DNA of 64,000 nucleotides from contig NC_092564.1 of the NCBI RefSeq assembly GCF_037975245.1, forward strand, positions 24,488,484 to 24,552,483, written 5' to 3'. How positions within the stretch are numbered: the first letter of the stretch is position 1; each line of letters opens with the position of its first letter. The translations under genes and the position numbers were made by a program. This DNA comes from Apostichopus japonicus. Its lineage: Eukaryota > Echinodermata > Holothuroidea > Aspidochirotida > Stichopodidae. The notes beneath the pieces are model-generated. The model was given only the letters and a program-made list of their open reading frames with translations. It searched no databases and was not told where the DNA came from. This document shows positions 51,834 through 62,200 of the stretch, piece after piece.

Positions 51834-51838
51834 CTGCA
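50140..51838. repeat. Two-unit (900-bp) tandem duplication
   Basis: Two-unit blocks starting near 50140 and 51040 share the alternating variants GAGGATTTC (50540 and 51440), the ACATCT/GATGAAACC pair and GAAAGAGCTG. One difference is CTTAGCTCAGTTCTT (about 50355) against GTTAGCTCAGTTGTT (about 51255). The block at 43,4xx-44,340, before retroelement copy 1, follows the same pattern. Confidence 0.75.
51785..51838. repeat. 54-bp target-site duplication, left side of retroelement copy 2
   Basis: This is the partner of 53107-53160. It differs by GTCCGG for GTCCTG and CTCAG for CTCGG, and shares the otherwise rare GAACCTGCA ending. Confidence 0.65.
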
Positions 51839-51856
51839 AAAATAATAATAAATTAT
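51831..51856 (-). other. Predicted splice acceptor from retroelement tail
   Basis: The minus strand reads a T-rich ATTATTATT stretch followed by TTTTTGCAG and then array sequence GTTCTGAG. The pyrimidine tract comes from the (ATT)n tail of the retroelement, while the AG|GT comes from the array, where every unit reads ACAGGT. Confidence 0.55.
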
Positions 51857-53106
51857 ATTGATATAGCGCTTAATGCAGCGTTTCAAAGCGCTTTACAAAG
51901 TAGGAAAGAGACAGGAAATCACAGAAAAAAAATAAGTAGGGAATCGAACAAAAATTCAAGTTGTCTCTTGAAAATAGAGAGGTAGGGAGAGTTACGAACC
52001 GGAACTGGGAATTCGTTCCAAAGAGAAGGCACGATCGCCATAACGAGTATGGGTACGAGTACAAGGAGTTATTTGGAAATGCGCATGATAGGAAGAGCGA
52101 AGCGTAACAGTAGTTGACCGACGCAAAGGAGTACGAAGGCCTGTGATATATTGAGTGGGAGGCCCGTTTAACGCTTTGTAGGTGAGAAGTAGGATCTTAA
52201 ACTGGATGCGCTGAGAGATGGGAAGCCAATGCATGAACGGAGTACAGGACTGATGTCATCAAACTTTTTACTGAGTAAGACTAGGGGCGCAGCTGCGTTC
52301 TGAATTCTCTGAATGGGAACAATATGAGAAACTGGCAAATTCACGTACAAGCTGTTGCAGTAATCCAGATAGGAGGGGAAAAGCGTGAACCAGACGTTCA
52401 GTTGAGCCTTGATCTAGATGCGTCCTGGGTTAAACAATTTGGTAAATACCATGCGCAGCTGAACGACAAGTGTTCTGAATATGTTTTTGCTTATCGAGTT
52501 TATCGTCGAGCAAAAGACACCAAGATCACCTGTATTTTCGGAAGGAGTTATGACATTTGTACCAACAGTGAGGTCAGGTAGGTTACTCGAACCTCTTAAC
52601 TGGGAGGTGATGTGGATGACTTTGGTCTTTCAATCGTTAAGGAGTAAACTGTTGCAATTGGACCATTGCTTGATGTCAGCGATACAACTGGAGAAACTGG
52701 TTAGACATGTATCATGATCATGTTGTTTCTTGATCATGTAAAGTTGCGTATCTTCAGCATACATAACGTGTTGAACACATTATGTGAATCAATAAGACGA
52801 CTTAGAATACAAAAATAATTCAAGTGGTCGAAGGACAGACCCTTGTGGAAACCCCAAGGTATAAGGTAAGGACAAGAATGAGAATCATTTACGACGATAG
52901 TTTGCTTTCGGTCTTCAAGATAGAACTCAAGCATCTTTATAGCCGATCAAGTAATATCGTAGATACGCTGCAATCTTTAAATGACGAATTGATGGTGAAT
53001 CGTGTAGAAAGATGACAAGAAGTCAAGCTAGACGACGACAGAATCAAAACCTCTATCGATAGCAATGAGCACATCGTTGGAGATTTTCATGAGAGTTGTC
53101 CCAGAA
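51839..53106 (-). mobile_element. 5'-truncated CR1/L2/Rex-like non-LTR retrotransposon, copy 2
   Basis: This 1268-bp insertion on the minus strand starts within the reverse transcriptase domain and ends in a 3' tail typical of the CR1/L2/Rex group: AAGCGCTTTGAAACGC, GCGCTATAT and a short ATT-rich tail. The flanking array is repeated for 54 bp on each side (51785-51838 and 53107-53160, two mismatches), as expected for a target-site duplication; both sides share the variant GAACCTGCA where most units read GAACCTGTA. The element has the same orientation as the host gene. Element plus one duplication is 1322 bp, which shifts the frame if not spliced. Confidence 0.88.
51870..53106 (-). pseudogene. 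Decayed reverse transcriptase fragment, copy 2
   Basis: Read on the minus strand across several frames, this shows the order of a non-LTR reverse transcriptase. It begins with ISNDVLIAIDRG, a stretch usual just before motif A, then a stop at 53028, then LDFLSSFYTIHH (motif A-like, with family Asp residues replaced by Tyr and His). A segment like YLEDRKQ follows, then a poor version of the VPQGSVLGPLLF motif (reading IPWGFHKGLSFD), then MYAEDTQLY at about 52743-52767, where the catalytic YADD has become YAED. Further on come SYLDYCNSLYVNLP, IQRIQNAAA, HWLPISQRIQFKILLLTYKA and YGDRAFS, the conserved C-terminal part, followed by a frameshift near LWN. The 5' part of the ORF and any endonuclease are absent. 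It is not expected to be active. Confidence 0.85.
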
Positions 53107-53160
53107 TAAGAGGTTGTTTCCACGGTACTAGAGGAAGGTCCTGTTGTCTCGGAACCTGCA
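53107..53160. repeat. 54-bp target-site duplication, right side of retroelement copy 2
   Basis: This runs from TAAGAGGTTG to GAACCTGCA and pairs with 51785-51838 (52 of 54 identical). It is long for a target duplication of this element class. Because the target is a tandem repeat, part of the apparent duplication could reflect array phase. Confidence 0.65.
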
Positions 53161-53235
53161 GTAGAACTCTCTGTGGATACCGTCAAAGACTCTGCCTTAG
53201 TCGTCTCGGCTGAGGATGTCAATCTCTCTGTCGGT

Positions 53236-53249
53236 GTAGACTTACTTGT
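53236..53249 (-). other. Predicted splice donor ACAA|GTAAGT
   Basis: The minus strand reads GTGACAAGTAAGTCTACACC around this point. In normal units the same codons are ACA AGT GAG TCT (T-S-E-S); here GAG has become AAG (T-S-K-S), turning GTGAGT into the stronger consensus GTAAGT. In the array I find this change only here and at 49665-49670. Confidence 0.55.
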
Positions 53250-56200
53250 CACTCCTTCAGAGGTAGCAGATCTAGTGCTAGCTTGACTAGATGAATGCTG
53301 GCTTGTAACCTCTGGGCTGCTACTTGCTGAAACCGTTGTCAATGTGGTTGAAGCCTCTGGAGTAGTGCTGGTACTCTCCTCCGTGCTGATCGATTTTGGT
53401 GAAGAAATAGCTGTCGTCTCGGAACTAGTTTCAGCTGTCGTGGTCAAAACTGAAGAAGAAGTAGACTCCAGAGATGTTGTAACTTGAGTTGTTTCAACAG
53501 TTATCTGATATGGCGAAGTCGTTTCCCCTAGGGAGCTGGTTTCCTTATCTAATGTCGAATAAGAGGTTGTTTCCACGGTACTAGAGGAAGGTACTGTTGT
53601 CTCGGAACCTGTAGTAGAACTCTTTGTGGATACCGTCGTAGACTCTGTCTTAGTCGTCTCGGCTGAGGATGTCAATCCCTCTGTCGATGAAGACTCACTT
53701 GTTACTCTTTCAGAGGTAGCAGATCTAGAACTGGCTTGACTAGATGAAGGCTGGCTTGTAACTTCTGGGCTGCTACTTGCAGAAACCGTTGTCAATGTGG
53801 TTGAAGCCTCTGGAGTAGTGCTGGTACCCTCCTCCGTGCTGATCGATTTCGATGAAGAAATAGCTGTCGTCTCGGAACTAGTTTCAGCTGTCGTGGCCAA
53901 AGCAGAAGGAGTAGTCTCCAGAGATGTTGTAACTTGAGTTGTTTCAACAGTTGTCTGATATGGCGTGGTCGTTTCCCCTAAGGAGCTGGTCTCCTTCACA
54001 GCTGTCGAATAGGAGGTTGTTTCCACGGTACTAGAGGAAGGTCCTGTTGTCTCAGAACCTGTAGTAAAACTCTCTGTGGATACTATCGTAGACACTGTGT
54101 TAGTCGTCTCGGCTGAAGATGTCAATCCTTCTGTCGATGTAGACTCACTGGTCACTTTTCCAGTGGTAGCAGATCTAGTGCTGGCTTGACTAGATGAATG
54201 CTGGCTTGTAACCTCTGGGCTGCTACTTGCTGAAACCGTTGTCAATGTGGTTGAAGCCTCTGGAGTAGTGCTGGTACTCTCCTCCGTGCTGATCGATTTC
54301 GATGAAGAAATAGCTTTCGTCTCGGGACTAGTTTCAGCTGTCGTGGTCAAAGCAGAAGGAGTAGACTCCAGAGATGTTGTAACTTGAGTTGTTTCAACAG
54401 TTGTCTGATATGGCGTGGTCGTTTCCCCTAAGGAGCTGGTCTCCTTCACAGCTGTCGAATAAGAGGTTGTTTCCACAGTACTAGAGGAAGGTACTGTTGT
54501 CTCAAAACCTGTAGTAGAACTCTCTGTGGATACTGTCGTAGACTCTGTCTTAGTCGTCTTGGCTGAGGATGTCAATCCTTCTGTCGATGTAGACTCACTG
54601 GTCACTCTTTCAGAGGTAGCAGATCTAGTGCTGGCTTGACTAGATGAAGGCTGGCTTGTAACCTCTGGGCTGCTTCTTGCTGAAACCGTTGTCAATGTGG
54701 TTGAAGCCTCTGGAGTAGTGCTGGTACTCTCCTCCGTGCTGATCGATTTTGGTGAAGAAATAGCTGTCGTCTCGGAACTAGTTTCAGCTGTCGTGGTCAA
54801 AACTGAAGAAGAAGTAGACTCCAGAGATGTTGTAACTTGAGTTGTTTCAACAGTTATCTGATATGGCGAAGTCGTTTCCCCTAGGGAGCTGGTTTCCTTA
54901 TCTAATGTCGAATAAGAGGTTGTTTCCACGGTACTAGAGGAAGGTACTGTTGTCTCGGAACCTGTAGTAGAACTCTTTGTGGATACCGTCGTAGACTCTG
55001 TCTTAGTCGTCTCGGCTGAGGATGTCAATCCCTCTGTCGATGAAGACTCACTTGTTACTCTTTCAGAGGTAGCAGATCTAGAACTGGCTTGACTAGATGA
55101 AGGCTGGCTTGTAACTTCTGGGCTGCTACTTGCAGAAACCGTTGTCAATGTGGTTGAAGCCTCTGGAGTAGTGCTGGTACCCTCCTCCGTGCTGATCGAT
55201 TTCGATGAAGAAATAGCTGTCGTCTCGGAACTAGTTTCAGCTGTCGTGGCCAAAGCAGAAGGAGTAGTCTCCAGAGATGTTGTAACTTGAGTTGTTTCAA
55301 CAGTTGTCTGATATGGCGTGGTCGTTTCCCCTAAGGAGCTGGTCTCCTTCACAGCTGTCGAATAGGAGGTTGTTTCCACGGTACTAGAGGAAGGTCCTGT
55401 TGTCTCAGAACCTGAAGTAGAACTCTCTGTAGATACCGTCGTAGACTCTGTGTTAGTCGTCTCGGCTGAAGATGTCAATCCTTCTGTCGATGTAGACCCA
55501 CTGGTCACTTTTCCAGTTGTAGCAGATCTAGTGCTGGCTTGACTAGATGAATGCTGGCTTGTAACCTCTGGGCTGCTTCTTGCTGAAACCGTTGTCAATG
55601 TGGTTGAAGCCTCTGGAGTAGTGCTGGTACTCTCCTCCGTGCTGATCGATTTCGATGAAGAAATAGCTGTCGTCTCGGAACTGGTTTCAGCTGTCGTGGT
55701 CAAAGCAGAAGAAGGAGTAGTCTCCAGAGATGTTGTAACTTGAGTTGTTTCAACAGTTGTCTGATATGGCGTGGTCGTTTCCCCTAAGGAGCTGGTCTCC
55801 TTCACAGCTGTCGAATAGGAGGTTGTTTCCACGGTACTAGAGGAAGGTCCTGTTGTCTCAGAACCTGCAGTAAAACTCTCTGTTGATACGGTGGTAGACT
55901 CTGTGTTAGTCGTCTCGGCTGAAGATGTCAATCCTTCTGTCGATGTAGACCCACTGGTCACTTTTCCAGTGGTAGCAGATGTAGTGCTGGCTTGACTAGA
56001 TGAATGCTGACTTGTAACCTCTGGGCTGCTACCTGCTGAAACCGTTGTCAATGTGGTTGAAGCCTCTGGAGTAGTGCTGGTACTCTCCTCCGTGCTGATC
56101 GATTTCGATGAAGAAATAGCTGTCGTCTCGGAACTAGTTTCAGCTGTCGTGGTCAAAGCAGAAGAAGGAGTAGTCTCCAGAGATGTTGTAACTTGAGTTG

Positions 56201-59200
56201 TTTCAACAGTTGTCTGATATGGCGTTGTCGCTTCCCCTAAGGAGCTGGTCTCCTTCACAGCTGTCGAATAGGAGGTTGTTTCCACGGTACTAGAGGAAGG
56301 TCCTGTTGTCTCAGAACCTGTAGTAAAACTCTCTGTGGATACTATCGTAGACACTGTGTTAGTCGTCTCGGCTGAAGATGCCAATCCTTCTGTCGATGTA
56401 GACTCACTGGTCACTTTTCCAGTGGTAGCAGATCTAGTGCTGGCTTGACTAGATGAATGCTGGCTTGTAACCTCTGGGCTGCTACTTGCTGAAACCGTTG
56501 TCAATGTGGTTGAAGCCTCTGGAGTAGTGCTGGTACTCTCCTCCGTGCTGATCGATTTCGATGAAGAAATAGCTTTCGTCTCGGAACTAGTTTCAGCTGT
56601 CGTGGTCAAAGCAGAAGGAGTAGACTCCAGAGATGTTGTAACTTGAGTTGTTTCAACAGTTGTCTGATATGGCGTGGTCGTTTCCCCTAAGGAGCTGGTC
56701 TCCTTCACAGCTGTCGAATAAGAGGTTGTTTCCACAGTACTAGAGGAAGGTACTGTTGTCTCAAAACCTGTAGTAGAACTCTCTGTGGATACTGTCGTAG
56801 ACTCTGTCTTAGTCGTCTTGGCTGAGGATGTCAATCCTTCTGTCGATGTAGACTCACTGGTCACTCTTTCAGAGGTAGCAGATCTAGTGCTGGCTTGACT
56901 AGATGAAGGCTGGCTTGTAACCTCTGGGCTGCTTCTTGCTGAAACCGTTGTCAATGTGGTTGAAGCCTCTGGAGTAGTGCTGGTACTCTCCTCCGTGCTG
57001 ATCGATTTCGATGAAGAAATAGCTTTCGTCTCGGAACTAGTTTCAGCTGTCGTGGTCAAAGCAGAAGAAGGAGTAGACTCCAGAGATGTTGTAACTTGAG
57101 TTGTTTCAACAGTTGTCTGATATGGCGAAGTCGTTTCCCCTAGGGAGCTGGTTTCCTTATCTAATGTCGAATAAGAGGTTGTTTCCACGGTACTAGAGGA
57201 AGGTCCTGTTGTCTCAGAACCTGTAGTAGAACTCTCTGTGGATACCGTCGTAGACTCTGTCTTAGTCGTCTCGGCTGAGGATGTCAATCCTTCTGTCGAT
57301 GTAGACTCACTGGTCACTCTTTCAGAGGTAGCAGATCTAGTGCTGGCTTGACTAGATGAAGGCTGGCTTGTAACTTCTGGGCTGCTACTTGCTGAAACCG
57401 TTGTCAATGTGGTTGAAGCATCTGGAGTAGTACTGGTACTCTCCTCCGTTCTGATCGATTTCGATGAAGAAATAGCTGTCGTCTCGGAACTAGTTTCAGC
57501 TGTCGTGGTCAAAGCAGAAGGAGTAGACTCCAGAGATGTTGTAACTTGAGTCGTTTCAACAGTTGTCTGATATGGCGTGGACGTTTCCCCTAAGGAGCTG
57601 GTCTCCTTCACAGCTGTCGAATAAGAGGTTGTTTCCACAGTACTAGAGGAAGGTACTGTTGTCTCAGAACCTGTAGTAGAACTCTCTGTGGATACTGTCG
57701 TAGACTCTGTCTTAGTCGTCTCGGCTGAAGATGTCAATCCTTCTGTCGATGTAGACTCACTGGTCACTCTTTCAGAGGTAGCAGATCTAGTGCTGGCTTG
57801 ACTAGATGAAGGCTGGCTTGTAACCTCTGGGCTGCTACTTGCTGAAACCGTTGTCAATGTGGTTGAGGCCTCTGGAGTAGTGCTAGTACTCTCCTCCGTG
57901 CTGATCGATTTCGATGAAAAAATAGCTGTCGTCTCGGAACTAGTTTCAGCTGTCGTGGTCAAAGCAGAAGAAGGAGTAGACTCCAGAGATGTTGTAACTT
58001 GAGTTGTTTCAACAGTTGTCTGATATGGCGTGGTCGTTTCCCCTAAGGAGCTGGTCTCCTTCACAGCTGTCGAATAAGAGGTTGTTTCCACAGTACTAGA
58101 GGAAGGTACTGTTGTCTCAGAACCTGTAGTAGAACTCTCTGTGGATACCGTCGTAGACTCTGTCTTAGTCGTCTCGGCTGAGGATGTCAATCCTTCTGTC
58201 GATGTAGACTCACTGGTCACTCTTTCAGAGGTAGCAGATCTAGTGCTGGCTTGACTAGATGAAGGCTGGCTTGTAACTTCTGGGCTGCTACTTGCTGAAA
58301 CCGTTGTCAATGTGGTTGAAGCATCTGGAGTAGTACTGGTACTCTCCTCCGTTCTGATCGATTTCGATGAAGAAATAGCTGTCGTCTCGGAACTAGTTTC
58401 AGCTGTCGTGGTCAAAGCAGAAGGAGTAGACTCCAGAGATGTTGTAACTTGAGTCGTTTCAACAGTTGTCTGATATGGCGTGGACGTTTCCCCTAAGGAG
58501 CTGGTCTCCTTCACAGCTGTCGAATAAGAGGTTGTTTCCACAGTACTAGAGGAAGGTACTGTTGTCTCAGAACCTGTAGTAGAACTCTCTGTGGATACTG
58601 TCGTAGACTCTGTCTTAGTCGTCTCGGCTGAAGATATCAATCCTTCTGTCGATGTAGACTCACTGGTCACTCTTTCAGAGGTAGCAGATCTAGTGCTGGC
58701 TTGACTAGATGAAGGCCGGCTTGTAACCTCTGGGCTGCTACTTGCTGAAACCGTTGTCAATGTGGTTGAAGCCTCTGGAGTAGTGCTAGTACTCTCCTCC
58801 GTGCTCATCGATTTCGATGAAGAAATAGCTGTCGTCTCGGAACTAGTTTCAGCTGTCGTGGTCAAAGCAGAAGAAGGAGTAGACTCCAGAGATGTTGTAA
58901 CTTGAGTTGTTTCAACAGTTGTCTGATATGGCGTGGACGTTTCCCCTAAGGAGCTGGTCTCCTTCACAGCTGTCGAATAGGAGGTTGTTTCCACAGTACT
59001 AGAGGAAGGTACTATTGTCTCAGAACCTGTAGTAGAACTCTCTGTGGATACCGTCGTAGACTCTGTCTTAGTCGTCTCGGCTGAAGATGTCAATCCTTCT
59101 GTCGATGTAGACTCACTGGTCACTCTTTCAGAGGTAGCAGATCTAGTGATGGCTTGACTAGATGAAGGCTGGCTTGTAACTTCTGGGCTGCTACTTGCTG

Positions 59201-62200
59201 AAACCGTTGTCAATGTGGTTGAAGCCTCTGGAGTAGTACTGGTACTCTCCTCAGTGCTGATCGATTTCGATGAAGAAATAGCTGTCGTCTCGGAACTAGT
59301 TTCAGCTGTCGTGGTCAAAGCAGAAGAAGGAGTAGACTCCAGAGATGTTGTAACTTGAGTTGTTTCAACAGTTGTCTGATATGGCGTGGACGTTTCCCCT
59401 AAGGAGCTGGTCTCCTTCACAGCTGTCGAATAAGAGGTTGTTTCCACAGTACTAGAGGAAGGTACTGTTGTCTCAGAACCTGTAGTAGAACTCTCTGTGG
59501 ATACTGTCGTAGATTCTGTGTTAGTCGTCTCGGCTGAGGATGTCAATCCTTCTGTCGATGTAGACTCACTGGTCACTCTTTCAGAGGTAGCAGATCTAGT
59601 GCTGGCTTGACTAGATGAAGGCTGGCTTGTAACCTCTGGGCTGCTACTTGCTGAAACCGTTGTCAATGTGGTTGAAGCCTCTGGAGTAGTGCTGGTACTC
59701 TCCTCCGTGCTGATCGATTTCGATGAAGAAATAGCTTTCGTCTCGGAACTAGTTTCAGCTGTCGTGGTCAAAGCAGAAGAAGGAGTAGACTCCAGAGATG
59801 TTGTAACTTGAGTTGTTTCAACAGTTGTCTGATATGGCGTGGTCGTTTCCCCTAAGGAGCTGGTCTCCTTCACAGCTGTCGAATAAGAGGTTGTTTCCAC
59901 AGTACTAGAGGAAGGTACTGTTGTCTCAAAACCTGTAGTAGAACTCTCTGTGGATACTGTCGTAGACTCTGTCTTAGTCGTCTCGGCTGAAGATGTCAAT
60001 CCTTCTGTCGATGTAGACTCACTGGTCACTCTTTCAGAGGTGGCAGATCTAGTGCTGGCTTGACTAGATGAAGGCTGGCTTGTAACCTCTGGGCTGCTAC
60101 TTGCTGAAACCGTTGTCAATGTGGTTGAAGGCTCTGGAGTAGTGCTGGTACTCTCCTCCGTGCTGATCGATTTCGATGAAGAAATAGCTGTCGTCTCGGA
60201 ACTAGTTTCAGCTGTCGTGGTCAAAGCAGAAGAAGGAGTAGACTCCAGAGATGTTGTAACTTGAGTTGTTTCAACAGTTGTCTGATATGGCGTGGTCGTT
60301 TCCCCTGAGGAGCTGGTCTCCTTCACAGCTGTCGAATAAGAGGTTGTTTCCACGGTACTAGAGGAAGGTCCTGTTGTCTCAGAACCTGTAGTAGAACTCT
60401 CTGTGGATACCGTCGTAGACTCTGTCTTAGTCGTCTCGGCTGAGGATGTCAATCCTTCTGTCGATGTAGACTCACTGGTCACTCTTTCAGAGGTAGCAGA
60501 TCTAGTGCTGGCTTGACTAGATGAAGGCTGGCTTGTAACCTCTGGGCTGCTACTTGCTGAAACCGTTGTCAATGTGGTTGAAGCCTCTGGAGTAGTGCTG
60601 GTACTCTCCTCCGTGCTGATCGATTTCGATGAAGAAATAGCTGTCGTCTCGGAACTAGTTTCAGCGGTCGTGGTCAAAGCAGAAGAAGGAGTAGACTCCA
60701 GAGATGTTGTAACTTGAGTTGTTTCAACAGTTGTCTGATATGAAGTGGTCGTTTCCCCTAAGGAGCTGGTCTCCTTCTCAGCTGTCGAATAAGAGGTTGT
60801 TTCCACGGTACTAGAGGAAGGTCCTGTTGTCTCAGAACCTGTAGTAGAACTCTCTGTGGATACCGTCGTAGACTCTGCCTTAGTCGTCTCGGCTGAGGAT
60901 GTCAATCCTTCTGTCGATGTAGACTCACTGGTCACTCTTTCAGAGGTAGCAGATCTAGTGCTGGCTTGACTAAATGAAGGCTGACTTGTAACTTCTGGGC
61001 TGCTACTTGCTGGAACCGTTGTCAATGTGGTTGAAGGCTCTGGAGTAGTGATGGTACTCTCCTCCGTGCTGATCGATTTCGATGAAGAAATAGCTGTCGT
61101 CTCGGAACTAGTTTCAGCTGTCGTGGCCAAAGCAGAAGGAGTAGACTCCGGAGATGTTGTAACTTGAGTTGTTTCAACAGATGTCTGATATGGCGTGGTC
61201 GTTTCCCCTAAGGAGCTGGTCTCCTTCACAGCTGTCGAATAAGAGGTTGTTTCCACAGTACTAGAGGAAGGTACTGTTGTCTCAGAACCTGTAGTAGAAC
61301 TCTCTGTGGATACTGTCGTAGACTCTGTCTTAGTCGTCTCGGCTGAAGATGTCAATCCTTCTGTCGATGAAGACTCACTGGTCACTCTTTCAGAGGTAGC
61401 AGATCTAGTGCTGGCTTGACTAAATGAAGGCTGGCTTGTAACCTCTGGGCTGCTACTTGCTGGAACCGTTGTCAATGTGGTTGAAGGCTCTGGAGTAGTG
61501 ATGGTACTCTCCTCCGTGCTCATCGATTTCGATGAAGAAATAGCTGTCGTCTCGGAACTAGTTTCAGCTGTCGTGGCCAAAGCAGAAGGAGTAGACTCCG
61601 GAGATGTTGTAACTTGAGTTGTTTCAACAGATGTCTGATATGGCGTGGTCGTTTCCCCTAAGGAGCTGGTCTCCTTCACAGCTGTCGAATAAGAGGTTGT
61701 TTCCACGGTACTAGAGGAAGGTCCTGTTGTTTCAGAACCTGTAGTAGAACTCTCTGTGGATACCGTCGTAGACTCTGTCTTAGTCGTCTCGGCTGAGGAT
61801 GTCAATCCTTCTGTCGATGTAGACTCACTGGTCACTCTTTTAGAGGTAGCAGATCTAGTGCTGGCTTGACTAGATGAAGGCTGGCTTGTAACTTCTGGGC
61901 TGCTACTTGCTGAAACCGTTGTCAATGTGGTTGAAGCCTCTGGAGTAGTGCTGGTACTCTCCTCCGTGCTGATCGATTTCGATGAAGAAATAGCTGTCGT
62001 CTCGGAACTAGTTTCAGCTGTCGTGGCCAAACCAGAAGAAGTAGTAGACTCCAGAGATGTTGTAACTTGAGTTGTTTCAACAGTTGTCTGATATGGCGTG
62101 GACGTTTCCCCTAAGGAGCTGGTCTCCTTCACAGCTGTCGAATAAGAAGTTGTTTCCACAGTACTAGAGGAAGGTACTGTTGTCTCAGAACCTATAGTAG

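Larger units (their letters stand above)
51834..53245 (-). other. Predicted phase-1 intron 1 (retroelement-derived)
   Basis: I infer an intron of 1412 bp. The donor is ACAA|GTAAGT, with the intron starting at 53245; ordinary units have GTGAGT here. The acceptor is the retroelement's T-rich tail running into TTTTTGCAG|GTTC, with the AG at 51835-51834. The donor falls after the first base of an AGT (Ser) codon and the acceptor after the first base of a GGT (Gly) codon, so splicing makes A+GT = AGT (Ser) and the frame continues as S-S-E-T-T-G. The intron contains 85 bp of array, one 54-bp target duplication and the whole retroelement, removing the stop at 53028 and the frameshift. No transcript evidence is available. 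Confidence 0.58.

Noticed and set aside
44341-53106. Endogenous retrovirus or LTR element
   Set aside because: There are no LTRs, gag or env; the 3' tail and motif order are those of a non-LTR retrotransposon.
51834-53160. Alternative intron using the duplicated CAG|GTTCCG as donor
   Set aside because: It would restore the ancestral frame exactly, but GTTCCG is a poor donor; the nearby GTAAGT is much stronger and also in frame.
43441-53689. Assembly artefact explaining the duplicated retroelement
   Set aside because: One copy carries the TIR insertion with a clean TA duplication and the flanking units differ, so the copies are distinguishable; collapse or expansion elsewhere in the array cannot be excluded from sequence alone.
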